NCBI GenBank assembly: GCA_016926595.1
Contig: JAFGOG010000625.1
Coordinates: forward strand, 1 to 22,425
Reading direction: 5' to 3'
Length of the DNA stretch: 22,425 bases
Source: Anaerolineae bacterium
GTDB lineage: Bacteria; Chloroflexota; Anaerolineae; JAAYZQ01
Every line of letters starts with the position of its first letter. Position 1 is the first letter of the stretch. Of this stretch, positions 1 to 7,681 are shown one piece after another. The notes beneath the pieces are model-generated. The model saw only the letters and a list, made by a program, of their open reading frames with translations, made no database searches and was not told the origin of the DNA. Both the position numbers and the translations under genes were made by a program.

Positions 1-96
1 ACCCATCGCTCATATCCTGCGTGCTCAGATCCTCGGTTGGCCGCTAACAACCGTCAAGGAGCTTGTCCCACATGCGTAACGCTCCCCCTAAGTAGT

Positions 97-125
97 TTTG
101 TGGTTCTGGTTGGATGTGGTATAAT
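97..125 (+). promoter_or_regulatory. Promoter of intergenic element, copy 1
   Basis: TATAAT at 120-125 is preceded by TGG, giving an extended -10 (TGn). A weak -35 (TTTGTG) lies 17 bp upstream at 97-102. The other two copies of the element carry the same arrangement, which supports a real promoter. Transcription would start near 132. Confidence 0.55.
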
Positions 126-131
126 TCGTTC

Positions 132-258
132 TACTTGCTTTCAGCCCCGCTAAGGTGGCGACATGGTGTGCGCTCGAGGTCCCTTGGGGGCATATCGAGT
201 TATCGATAAATCGATTTCTCTATCAGGGGACAGACCCAACAAGTCGGTCCTTGTCTGT
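132..258 (+). ncRNA. Candidate small RNA, copy 1 of a three-copy element
   Basis: The segment runs from the predicted start of the 97-125 promoter to a hairpin with arms GACAGAC and GTCTGTC (about 230-258). It contains CCCTTGGGGGCA at 181-192, then the near-palindrome ATCGATAAATCGAT flanked by GAG and CTC (about 196-220). The last two blocks recur nearly unchanged at 8992-9030, and the first also at 16596-16607. The part between promoter and CCCTTGGGGG has diverged from the other copies and is about 8 nt shorter. An overlapping open frame exists, but a 1-nt length difference between copies inside the conserved block argues against coding. No known RNA family was recognised. Confidence 0.4.
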
Positions 259-262
259 CGCC

Positions 263-324
263 CTAACCAGCCACCCTTGCGGATTGAGAGGCACTCTGCC
301 CGCTTCTCAATCGAAGCTGGTTAG
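263..324. other. Nested inverted repeat (strong hairpin)
   Basis: Outer arms CTAACCAGC (263-271) and GCTGGTTAG (316-324) are perfectly complementary over 9 bp. Inside them, GATTGAGAGGC (282-292) pairs with GCTTCTCAATC (302-312) over 11 bp with one G-T wobble and a 9-nt loop. No T-run follows, so it is not a standard terminator. It follows element copy 1 directly and could be a 3' extension of that RNA, a mobile-element end or a recombination site. Confidence 0.6.
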
Positions 325-358
325 TATAAGCTGTTTAGATTTCAACCGTAACCAGCAT

Positions 359-562
359 TCAGACCGGATAGCTGAATTGCGCCTCCTCGTTCGCGGGCAG
401 CACGCCCCGGCGCAGCTTGCCCAACTTTTCCAGCAAGCGCAGGACTTGGCCCTCGCCGCCTCCGGCCCGCCGCGCCAACCGTTCGGTCAACTGCCAGCGC
501 CGTTCGCCCCTTTACTCAGCCAGCCAGCCCAGGCGGTCGCGCAGGGCAGGTAGACGCCAGCC
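359..562 (-). pseudogene. Decayed C-terminal coding remnant, unrecognised
   Basis: On the minus strand a protein-like frame reads from about 562 down to a TGA at 361-359. It is rich in Arg, Leu and Glu (for example RLGWLAE, then RRWQLTERLARRAG and QVLRLLEKLGKLRRG) and is broken by a TAA at 514-512. The composition looks like the end of a helical protein. There is no start region, and another in-frame stop lies just upstream at 565-563. I do not recognise the family. It may be chance in GC-rich DNA. Confidence 0.3.
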
Positions 563-642
563 TCACGGCTCCCCTAACTGCACAAGGTCTAGGCCAAATC
601 CGGCCGTCAGTCGACCGTCCGAAATCGGTCAGCGGTTTCCTC

Positions 643-671
643 TTGACCTCCTTGACGTTCCGCCCTATAAT
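643..671 (+). promoter_or_regulatory. Strong sigma-70-type promoter of the zinc-ribbon operon
   Basis: TTGACC at 643-648, a 17-bp spacer and a perfect TATAAT at 666-671 give a near-consensus promoter. A second TTGACG at 652-657 is too close to serve the same -10. Predicted start is near 678, so the transcript has a leader of about 120 nt before gene A, containing the small Cys-rich frame at 704-772. Confidence 0.75.
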
Positions 672-703
672 GTGTATACTTGAAGTGGCGAGGAGGGAGG
701 AGC

Positions 704-772
704 ATGCTCGACCGCTGTTTCTTCTGCCGGTTCTCGCCCTGTTGCTGTTGCTCGGGATACTGTGAACGCTGA
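704..772 (+). CDS. Cys-rich 22-residue leader peptide
   Basis: A short frame starts with ATG at 704, 7 nt after a perfect AGGAGG (691-696), a much better ribosome site than that of gene A downstream. The 22-residue product has seven cysteines (C5, C8, C13 to C16, C20), including four consecutive Cys codons, and stops at TGA 770-772. It lies about 26 nt after the predicted transcription start and 24 nt before gene A, in the same frame. Poly-Cys leader peptides are known to work as cysteine-responsive attenuators in mycobacteria, so a regulatory uORF is one reading. A metal-binding or exported micropeptide is another. It is too short for composition to prove coding. The ribosome site is the main evidence. 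Confidence 0.5.
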   Translation: MLDRCFFCRFSPCCCCSGYCER

Positions 773-796
773 ACTGACAAAACCAGAGTAGTTGTT

Positions 797-1597
797 ATGG
801 AAAGCGAAAACACCCGATTACCGCTCCGTTGCGCCCAGTGCGGCGCCGATCTGAATATTGGCGCTGGCGAGGTCTTTGTGGCCTGTGCTCACTGCACTTC
901 CGCTCTCTACCTCGACCGGAGCGAGGTGGTCTTGCACTACCTGGTGGCCCGAACCCTGGACGCCCAGGCCGCCACAGACACGCTCAAGCGCTGGATGGCG
1001 GGCCCCAGGACAGCCAAAGACCTGGATCGCCTGGCTATGATCGAGCCGCCCCAGCTCCGCTACTTGCCCCTCTGGCGTTTCCGGATCGTTGACGACGGAT
1101 CGTCGACCACGAGCTTGGGGGAGCAGGTCCACGTCGAACCGGCGACAGAGGCCGACCCCTGGCTCCAGGAGTTGACCCTCCCGCCGGGCGAACTACGCTT
1201 TTTCCGCGACCCCAGCCTGGCTCCCCTGCTGCTGCAACCGACGATTTCATACGAAACAGTCGAATCCCCGATCCCCGCATCGCGCGAGGTTGCCCTAGTG
1301 CATGTGCCTCTCTTCTTTTTCCAGTATCGCTTCCACGACGAGACCTATCGCGCGGCTGTGGATGCAGCTTCGGGCCAGGTTCTGGCTGCCGCCTATCCTG
1401 CCCGCCAGGATTTGGCCTACCGCATCCTGGGCTTTGTCACTTGTGCCGCTTTCTTCCTGGCGGCCTTTGGCCTCTACTGGCTGTTGTACGTGACCGGCGA
1501 GAAGCTGGTCCCCGCCCTTGCACTGCGCTGTGGGCTGCAGTTGCTGCTTACCGCGCTGCTGTTTTTTCCGGCGTGGCTGGTCGCCCGCAAGTTCTAG
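797..1597 (+). CDS. Zinc-ribbon membrane protein A (module 1)
   Basis: This 266-residue protein has an N-terminal zinc ribbon with Cys at 12, 15, 30 and 33 (CAQCG and CAHC). A soluble middle region follows with the motifs RYLPLWRF (88-95) and PLFFFQY (171-177), then a VDAASGQV turn. The C-terminus has two predicted membrane helices at about 209-231 and 240-262. The paralogue at 5069-5848 aligns from the first residue, with all four Cys at the same positions, which fixes the start. No clear Shine-Dalgarno precedes this ATG, so translation may depend on the Cys-rich frame upstream. Gene B follows after 15 nt. The function is unknown. The ribbon may bind zinc structurally on the cytoplasmic side of a membrane complex (inference). 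Confidence 0.85.
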   Translation: MESENTRLPLRCAQCGADLNIGAGEVFVACAHCTSALYLDRSEVVLHYLVARTLDAQAATDTLKRWMAGPRTAKDLDRLAMIEPPQLRYLPLWRFRIVDDGSSTTSLGEQVHVEPATEADPWLQELTLPPGELRFFRDPSLAPLLLQPTISYETVESPIPASREVALVHVPLFFFQYRFHDETYRAAVDAASGQVLAAAYPARQDLAYRILGFVTCAAFFLAAFGLYWLLYVTGEKLVPALALRCGLQLLLTALLFFPAWLVARKF

Positions 1598-1612
1598 GAG
1601 GAAGGCCTGGAT

Positions 1613-3427
1613 ATGCGTGCAGAGCAGGTTGTCTACAGCCTCAACTGCCCCCAGTGTGGCAGCGCCCTGGGGGTGGACGAAGGCCGCACGGTCGTAACCT
1701 GTCCTGCCTGCAACACCTCCTGCCGGGTGAGCGGACAGAAAGGTCTGTGGCGTTTCCAAATCCGGCCCGGCGTGAGCCGAGAGCAGGTCTTGGAGGCTGT
1801 GCCGCGCACCCTCTCCCGCCTGGACCTGGCCCCTGGCTTGAAAACCCAGGCGACCGTCCAGGAGTGTTTCCTCGTCTACCTGCCCTACTGGCGGGCCTGG
1901 ATGCGCGCCGCCGCCTGGCTCTTTGGCCGCAAGGCGGTCAAGAACGACACTGTGCCTAAGGAAAAGGTCATCGCCGAGGATTTCACCTGGACCGACGCCG
2001 CCTGCGACGTGGGCGAGTTTGGCTTGCAATCGCTTTTGCCCCACCGAATGGGCCGCCTGGAACCCTTTGACCGGGAGGCGTTGCAGCGCCGCGCCCTGGT
2101 GCTCGAACCGGCCGAGTCGAGCACCGAGGCCCTGGAACAGGCCGAGAACGCTTTCGTGGAAAAAGCCCGCCAAGAGGCGGACCTGAAAGAGATCTTTTTT
2201 GAACGCTTCCAATTCTTGCAGCAAAAGTTGAGCCTGGTCTACTATCCCCTCTGGGTCGTGCGCTATCGCTATCGGGAGCGCGCCTACCACCTGGTTTTCG
2301 ACGGACGCCGGGTTGTCTCGGGGCGAGCGCCGGGCAATCCTCTGTGGCAGGCGGCGGCGCTGGTGGCTGCCCTGCTTGTGGCCGCCACGCTGTCGGTGGA
2401 CCTGATGATGCAGTCGGTTCGCATCTGGACGGACCTGGTCCAAGGGGGCGTCCCCCTCAGCTTTGACCTGATTCTGCTCGCCATCTTTACCGTCATCTTT
2501 TGTCTCGGCGCGTCCTCCCTGGCCACCGCCCTACTCCTGGCTGGCTATTCCTTCTTCCGCCTGGGCGGCGAACGGATGCTGGGCGGCAAGCAACGGTTTT
2601 GGGACCTCGGCCGAGCGTCAGCAGTCGGCTGCCTGTGGGGGACAGGTTGGCTCCTGGTGTTGATTTTGGCCCAGGTCTTCGCCTGGCGACACGAGATCAT
2701 CATCCCCGCCTTTGTCCTGACCACCTTTGCCGCCCTGGGCCTGGGCTGGTGGACGATGGACGTCGAACCGGAGCCTGATCCGCCGCTGGACGCCTGGCTG
2801 CGGCTGGGCCAGGCGCAGCCACAGCCAGAGACCGCCCGGCCCGAGTTGACGCCGCTACAGTGTCTCAACTGCCAGACACCGGTGCGCGCCCGTGAGGGCA
2901 TCGTCGTCTACCGCTGCCAGGGCTGCGGCTGGGGCCTGGAACTGGGGCCGGATGGGCTGCGGCAGATAGACATTGCCTTCGCCGCCCCCCAGCCTGTGCC
3001 TCGCGGCCAACGTCCGGGCAACCTGCCCTTCTGGGTGTTCGATGGTCAAGTCGAAATTCGGCAGCGGAAAGCAGTCAAGACGACCTTTATGGGTTGGGAG
3101 ACGGGGCCCAGCCCCGACCGGGGTCAGATGTGGCAGCAGCCGCGCCGCTTCTACGTGCCAGCTTTTGGAGGGCGATTAGAAGACCTGGAAACCTGGGGCG
3201 TCCACCTGACCCTGACGCAACCCGACCTGACGCCGGGCAAGCCCATCAACGTTCAGGACTGCGTCCGCACCGAGGAGGAAGCCCGCTGCCTGGCTGAATT
3301 CATCTTTCTGCGCATCGAGGCGGACAAACGCGATGTGCTGCAAGACCTGGACTACAGCCTGACGCTGATGGCGTCCCGGCTGGTGGTGATCCCCTTTGTA
3401 GAGAAAGGCCAAGGAGAAGGTCTGTGA
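1613..3427 (+). CDS. Double zinc-ribbon polytopic membrane protein B (module 1)
   Basis: This 604-residue protein has a zinc ribbon at residues 12-33 (Cys 12, 15, 30, 33). Repeated aromatic motifs of a shared fold follow: VYLPYWRAWMRAAAW (89-103) and VYYPLWVVRY (209-218). About four membrane helices span 245-380. A second ribbon (Cys 417, 420, 435, 438; QGCGWGLEL) precedes LPFWVFDG (471-478) and FYVPAF (513-518). The paralogue at 5861-7681 shares this whole layout. The start follows AGGAGGAAGG about 7 nt upstream. The protein ends in a GTGA overlap with gene C. A distant similarity to zinc-ribbon membrane proteins such as Bacillus YdjG, which help dock an SPFH protein, is a guess that needs a profile search. 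Confidence 0.85.
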   Translation: MRAEQVVYSLNCPQCGSALGVDEGRTVVTCPACNTSCRVSGQKGLWRFQIRPGVSREQVLEAVPRTLSRLDLAPGLKTQATVQECFLVYLPYWRAWMRAAAWLFGRKAVKNDTVPKEKVIAEDFTWTDAACDVGEFGLQSLLPHRMGRLEPFDREALQRRALVLEPAESSTEALEQAENAFVEKARQEADLKEIFFERFQFLQQKLSLVYYPLWVVRYRYRERAYHLVFDGRRVVSGRAPGNPLWQAAALVAALLVAATLSVDLMMQSVRIWTDLVQGGVPLSFDLILLAIFTVIFCLGASSLATALLLAGYSFFRLGGERMLGGKQRFWDLGRASAVGCLWGTGWLLVLILAQVFAWRHEIIIPAFVLTTFAALGLGWWTMDVEPEPDPPLDAWLRLGQAQPQPETARPELTPLQCLNCQTPVRAREGIVVYRCQGCGWGLELGPDGLRQIDIAFAAPQPVPRGQRPGNLPFWVFDGQVEIRQRKAVKTTFMGWETGPSPDRGQMWQQPRRFYVPAFGGRLEDLETWGVHLTLTQPDLTPGKPINVQDCVRTEEEARCLAEFIFLRIEADKRDVLQDLDYSLTLMASRLVVIPFVEKGQGEGL

Positions 3428-4386
3428 ACGAATTGACTCTGAAACCGCTCCTGGCCCTGGGGGCCGGGTTGGCCGGTGCAGCCACCGTCGCTGCCTGTGT
3501 CTGTTTCTCAGGCTTCCTGCTGCTCTCTGGCGCTAGCTGGCAGGGAGTGGACCCGGCACTGTTGGACGCATTGGCCCTCCCTGTGCTGGCGGTTGGCCTG
3601 GCCGTGATCGCCTTGGCTTCCGTGGCCAACGGCGTCGCCTGGTCCATCCTGGTTTGGAAGCAAGGAAAGCGCGCCCTGCCCTGGATGCTCCTGTCGCTGT
3701 GTTGCACCCTGGCCGCGCCCTACGTCCTCCCGCTGGCCCTGGTCTTTTTCACTTCCAGCCCCCAAGTGGAGGATGTGCTCTGCCTGTGCGGCGCGCCCGG
3801 CGTGATAGCGGGGCTTTTTGTCCTCGCTTTCTGGTTCTCACTGCCCAGGCGACCGGCGACAGCGCAACAGCAGGAGGAAACAAAACCCCCGGAACCAGAG
3901 TTGCCGGCAATTCGTGAATCAGACCGCAGCGAGTCGATCGGCGCCCCCTTGACTCAAAGGCGACCAACCCCCACTGAGGCGACGTCCCCCACCAGTGGGG
4001 GCTGCCTGGGCGGTTTCGTCACCTTTGGTCTTGGACTGGCCGTGCCGAGCCTGGCGGCAGGCGTGATCCTGTTGCTGTTGCACCTGGTCTCCATCTTGCT
4101 GTTGGACGCCCAGGCCATCGTTCCGGCCCGTGGCAATCCCAGGCATTGGACCGAGGTTTTGGCGACGGCGTATCTGCTGCTTTCGCCGGTTGCGGCGAGT
4201 GTCATGACTCTGGTCGCCTCCCTCGTGTTGCTGGGCGTCGTCGTGGTTCCCCGCATCCCTTCCAGGGCGGGCAAGGTTGTCAACACAATTCTGTTTTCTC
4301 TGCTATCGGCAATCTTGAGCCTTGTGCTTGGCTTTGCGGTAGTGGCCAGGCTGTTCACGCGGTATAACCCGGAGTGGTGGCGATGA
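3424..4386 (+). CDS. Polytopic membrane protein C (module 1)
   Basis: This 320-residue, very hydrophobic protein starts at GTG 3424, overlapping the stop of gene B by 4 nt, with AAGGAG (3411-3416) 7 nt upstream. About four helices lie in residues 9-138. A polar, Pro/Glu/Thr-rich linker covers roughly 140-190, and about three more helices fill 192-310. It has no zinc ribbon and no recognised family. The tight overlap suggests it forms a complex with A and B. The linker DNA contains an 8-bp inverted repeat (CCCCCACT at 3968-3975, AGTGGGGG at 3994-4001). Module 2 has no equivalent: protein H occupies the corresponding place there. Confidence 0.8.
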   Translation: MNELTLKPLLALGAGLAGAATVAACVCFSGFLLLSGASWQGVDPALLDALALPVLAVGLAVIALASVANGVAWSILVWKQGKRALPWMLLSLCCTLAAPYVLPLALVFFTSSPQVEDVLCLCGAPGVIAGLFVLAFWFSLPRRPATAQQQEETKPPEPELPAIRESDRSESIGAPLTQRRPTPTEATSPTSGGCLGGFVTFGLGLAVPSLAAGVILLLLHLVSILLLDAQAIVPARGNPRHWTEVLATAYLLLSPVAASVMTLVASLVLLGVVVVPRIPSRAGKVVNTILFSLLSAILSLVLGFAVVARLFTRYNPEWWR

Positions 4387-4390
4387 TCCA

Positions 4391-4741
4391 ATGTCCCAAG
4401 AGGAGATCAGACACTTCCAGTTGCTGGCCGAGGCGCTGGATTTTGTCGCTGCCTGCCTGGAAAGCGACGCGGTTGCGGGCCTGGCGGAAGAGATAGAGGC
4501 TACGGAGCACCTTTTGGCGATGGACCCGGGTTGGCCCAGTACGTTTCAGCAGTACTTTTCAGCCCTCAAGGACATCCACTTGGAAAAGGGTTTGCGCCGG
4601 CTGTACGCGGACAGGAGCTTTCCCGACGATGCCGAATTCTTTGAGCTGGGCGGTCCATTAACCGACCTGGAACACAAGGCCATCCAATTCGTCAAGAGAG
4701 ACGAGGGCTGGGTACTGGCCAGCGTCGTGATGTATCGCTGA
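4391..4741 (+). CDS. Small acidic protein D, unknown
   Basis: This 116-residue soluble protein begins 4 nt after gene C. It is acidic and probably alpha/beta, with an Ala/Glu-rich N-terminal helical half and a C-terminal half ending in EGWVLASVVMYR. No signal peptide, membrane helix or Cys motif is visible, and I do not recognise the family. Its ribosome site is weak, so it may be translated by coupling to gene C. Its place at the end of module 1 suggests an accessory or regulatory subunit (inference). Confidence 0.65.
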   Translation: MSQEEIRHFQLLAEALDFVAACLESDAVAGLAEEIEATEHLLAMDPGWPSTFQQYFSALKDIHLEKGLRRLYADRSFPDDAEFFELGGPLTDLEHKAIQFVKRDEGWVLASVVMYR

Positions 4742-4799
4742 GTGCTCCGAAATCGCCTGTTTGCCCAGGACGACCATTGCACTGAGTGTGGGAGGAAAG

Positions 4800-5069
4800 A
4801 TGGACCAGCAATCAATCCCTGAGCGTCTGCGAGATCACCTGGAGCCCGGCGAGCGGCTGCTGTGGCTCGGCTCTCCCGATGCAAAGTGGTTCTCGTGGCG
4901 CGCTGTGGCGGAGCTTGTAGGCCCCGTGTGGGTGGAACTTGACGTAGACGAGCGCGTGAACCTTTCCTTTGTCCGCATCCCAGACGTGGATCTGGCCCTG
5001 GCCATGGCCTACGCTGCCGCGGAGGAGGCCGGGATTCCCCCACCAGAGCGGCCGAGGGGGACAGCCTGA
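4800..5069 (+). CDS. Small protein E, unknown (start of module 2)
   Basis: This is an 89-residue protein. The ATG at 4800 is chosen because GGGAGGAAAG (4790-4799) lies directly upstream. An upstream alternative at 4761 would add 13 residues without a ribosome site. Its stop overlaps the ATG of gene F (TGATG at 5067-5071), so F is likely translationally coupled to it. The N-terminus (EPGERLLWLGSPD) resembles the opening strand of bacterial PH-like domains, but the protein is too short for a complete domain, so it may be a truncated relative. The C-terminal part is Ala/Glu-rich and helical. Confidence 0.6.
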   Translation: MDQQSIPERLRDHLEPGERLLWLGSPDAKWFSWRAVAELVGPVWVELDVDERVNLSFVRIPDVDLALAMAYAAAEEAGIPPPERPRGTA

Positions 5070-5848
5070 TGAACAGAACCAAGACGCAACCGATTTTCCA
5101 GTGCACCCAATGCGGCGCCGACCTGGACATCCCCGCCGGCGCGGTCTTTGTCACGTGTTCCCACTGCGCCTCTACCCTCTACCTCGACCGGAGCCAGGTC
5201 GTCTTTCACTACACCGTCGCCCGCACGCTGGACGCCGAGGCCGCCGGGCGCACCCTGCGCCGCTGGCTGGCCGGCGGCGAGAAGGCCAAAGACCTGGACC
5301 GCGAGGCCGAGATAGAGACTCCGGTTCTGCGCTACTTTCCTTTGTGGCGCTTCAAGGTCCGGGAGGGCGAGGACGAGCGCTTCCACGTCGAGCCAGCGGC
5401 GGTGACGACCCTGGGCCTGCTCGACGGGCTACCCATCCCGCCAGGCGAGTTGCGCTGCTACGACCCCCGGCTGGCGCCCTACCTGGTGCGCCCCACCGTG
5501 CCCCACGAAGCAGTGTCCAGGTGGCAAAATGTGCGGGAAACGGCCCTCGTCCACGTGCCTCTCTTCTTTTTCCAGTACCGCTACCGGGGGCAGACTTACC
5601 CCGTCGCCGTGGACGGTTCCAGCGGTCAAGTGTTTGCCGAGACCTATCCCCGCCGCTGGGACCTGCCCTACCGGGGCGTCGCCGTGTTTGCCTTCGCGCT
5701 CCTGACCCTGGTAGCCCTGGCCGCCTATCTGCTCGTCTCGCCGGGCAGCGAGGACCTGGGCCTGGTCTACGCGCTGCGCTGTGGGGTCCAATTGCTGGCC
5801 GCCGGACTGCTCTTTTTCCTGGCCCGGCAGGTCGCACGAAAGATGTAG
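5069..5848 (+). CDS. Zinc-ribbon membrane protein F (module 2, paralogue of A)
   Basis: This 259-residue protein aligns along its whole length with gene A. It has the same zinc-ribbon Cys positions (12, 15, 30, 33), the same LYLDRS, VARTLDA and KDLDR segments, RYFPLWRF, the identical PLFFFQY, and two C-terminal helices. Identity by eye is somewhat over half. It overlaps gene E by 1 nt and is followed 12 nt later by gene G. The central linker before the HVEPA motif is shorter than in A. The function is unknown. The conserved pairing of an A-type and a B-type protein in both modules implies that they act together. Confidence 0.85.
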   Translation: MNRTKTQPIFQCTQCGADLDIPAGAVFVTCSHCASTLYLDRSQVVFHYTVARTLDAEAAGRTLRRWLAGGEKAKDLDREAEIETPVLRYFPLWRFKVREGEDERFHVEPAAVTTLGLLDGLPIPPGELRCYDPRLAPYLVRPTVPHEAVSRWQNVRETALVHVPLFFFQYRYRGQTYPVAVDGSSGQVFAETYPRRWDLPYRGVAVFAFALLTLVALAAYLLVSPGSEDLGLVYALRCGVQLLAAGLLFFLARQVARKM

Positions 5849-5860
5849 GAGTTGGCTGCT

Positions 5861-7681
5861 ATGCCTGAGAAGCCGATCATCCGAGGTTTGAACTGCCCCC
5901 AGTGCGCCGGCGCTCTCGAAATCGAGGCGGGTCGGGCGGTGGTGAACTGCCCCTTCTGCGGCGTCTCCTCGCTGCTGGACGGCGAGAAGGGGGTGTTGCG
6001 CTTGCAGGTCAGGCCTACCGTGGGGCAGGAGCAGGTCGAGGCAATGGTTCGGCGCTTTTTTCTCCGCTGGGACCGCGACCCCGACCTGGAGCGGGAGGCA
6101 GCCATCCGGGAGTGTTTCGTCGTCTATGTGCCCTATTGGCGGGTCTCGATGCGGGCCGCGGCTTGGCTCGCCGGGCGGAACGTCGGCGAGGATAGCGACG
6201 ACCCGGCCGAGAAAACCATCGTCGAGGATTCTGTCTGGACCGTGGCCGCCTACAACGCCAGCCAGTTTGGCCTGCAGGAGTTGAAGGGGCTCCAGGGCAG
6301 AGAGCTTGAGCCTTTCGACCGCGAGGCGCTGCGACAGCACGCCCTGGTCTTTGAGCCGGAAACATCCGGCGCCAGAGCGAGCGAGCAGGCCGAGTTGGCC
6401 TTCCGGCAGGCAGCCCACCGCCAGTCCGGCGTGACCAGCACCCTGTTCCAGCGTTTCTTGTTCTTTGGCAAGCGCCTGAGCCTGGTGTACTATCCCCTGT
6501 GGGTGGCGCGCTATACGTTCCGGGGACGCTCCTACCAGGTGGTGGTGGACGATCATCGGGTCGTCTACGGGCAGGCGCCGGGGAATCCGACCTGGCGGGC
6601 AGCCATCCTGGTGCTGGCCGTCTTGGTGGGCGCCACCCTGCCCCTGGATTTTCTGATGGGGTGGTCGTGGATGGTCGCCAACGAGCCGTTGTCGTTGGGT
6701 TTTGACCTGCGCCTGGTCGAAAGCGGTCTGGCTTGTGGGGTCTATTACGCGACCACCTGGGCCGTGGCCTGGTTGTCGGTGTCCATCCTGTTGGCCGGCT
6801 ACCGCTTTTTCCGTTTCGGCGGCGAGCGGATCCTTGGCGCCCGGCGCAAGCTCCCTCTGCAGGCCTTGTGGCCCACGTTGGCCTGGGGGCTGGGGCTGGT
6901 CCCGTGTATGATCCTGGCCCTCGCCTTTCCCTGGCGGCTCGAAATCCTCCTGCCCACCTATGCCCTCGTTAGCGCCGCCAGCCTGGGACTGGGGTTGCTG
7001 GTCAGGCGTCGGTCTCGCGCCAACGGGGCGCGACCGGAGGTTGACTGGTTCCAGCAACCTGACTGGCTGTGGAAAGCCCAGCCCGCCGATTCCGCGCCAG
7101 ATGACCAGCCCACGCTCAAGCCCCTCCACTGTCCCAACTGCCAGACGCCGCTGTCAGCCAGGGAGGGCGAGGCGGCCTACCTGTGCCAGGGTTGCGGCTG
7201 GGGTCTGGAGTTAGTGGAGGAAGGGCTGCGCCGGATCGAGGTCGCCTTTACCGAGTCGTTGCTTCACCCCAGGGTTGAGGTTGCCCAGCATCTGCCCTTC
7301 TGGGTTTTTGAGGCGACGGTGCAGGTGGAAAAGCGGAAGGCGGTCGAGAAGCATCTGCTCGGCAAAGAAAAAGCCAGCACGGACCACGGCCAATTCTGGC
7401 AGGCGCCTCGACAGATCTACGTGCCCGCTTTCGACGCGCCGATAGAGGACTTGAAAGCCTGGGGCATGGACCTGACCCGTATGCAACTCGATTTGTCGCC
7501 GGGAGATAGCGAGCGGCTCGAAGGTTGCGTCTACACCGAAGCAGAGGCCCGCGAACTGGCCGAACTGATTTTCCTGGCAATCGAGTTCGACAAACCCGAC
7601 GTCATGCAAGAGATCGACTACACCCTGACGCTGACGTCACCCCGGCTGGTGGTCATCCCCTTTGTGGGAGTGTCAAAGTGA
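5861..7681 (+). CDS. Double zinc-ribbon polytopic membrane protein G (module 2, paralogue of B)
   Basis: This 606-residue protein repeats the layout of gene B: N-terminal ribbon (Cys 12, 15, 30, 33), VYVPYWRVSMRAAAW, VYYPLWVARY, about four membrane helices, a second ribbon (CPNC and CQGCGWGLEL), LPFWVFEA, YVPAFD and a C-terminal LVVIPFVG. The ATG at 5861 is preferred over a TTG at 5852: AGGAG sits 9 nt before it, and the first Cys then falls at residue 12 as in A, B and F. The stop overlaps the GTG of gene H by 4 nt, as B does with C. No enzyme motif is visible, so a structural or docking membrane role is inferred. Confidence 0.85.
   Translation: MPEKPIIRGLNCPQCAGALEIEAGRAVVNCPFCGVSSLLDGEKGVLRLQVRPTVGQEQVEAMVRRFFLRWDRDPDLEREAAIRECFVVYVPYWRVSMRAAAWLAGRNVGEDSDDPAEKTIVEDSVWTVAAYNASQFGLQELKGLQGRELEPFDREALRQHALVFEPETSGARASEQAELAFRQAAHRQSGVTSTLFQRFLFFGKRLSLVYYPLWVARYTFRGRSYQVVVDDHRVVYGQAPGNPTWRAAILVLAVLVGATLPLDFLMGWSWMVANEPLSLGFDLRLVESGLACGVYYATTWAVAWLSVSILLAGYRFFRFGGERILGARRKLPLQALWPTLAWGLGLVPCMILALAFPWRLEILLPTYALVSAASLGLGLLVRRRSRANGARPEVDWFQQPDWLWKAQPADSAPDDQPTLKPLHCPNCQTPLSAREGEAAYLCQGCGWGLELVEEGLRRIEVAFTESLLHPRVEVAQHLPFWVFEATVQVEKRKAVEKHLLGKEKASTDHGQFWQAPRQIYVPAFDAPIEDLKAWGMDLTRMQLDLSPGDSERLEGCVYTEAEARELAELIFLAIEFDKPDVMQEIDYTLTLTSPRLVVIPFVGVSK

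Noticed and set aside
155..553. Open frame of 132 codons over element copy 1
   Set aside because: It has no ribosome site, runs through hairpins, and the frame does not stay constant with copy 2 because of a 1-nt length difference inside the conserved block.
1295..2443. Long minus-strand frame of 382 codons
   Set aside because: It is antisense to genes A and B, which have clear motifs and paralogues; the product is Gln/Gly/Arg-rich, typical of a GC-rich shadow.
5429..7129. Long minus-strand frame of 566 codons
   Set aside because: It is antisense to genes F and G, low in complexity, and has no family motif or start signal.
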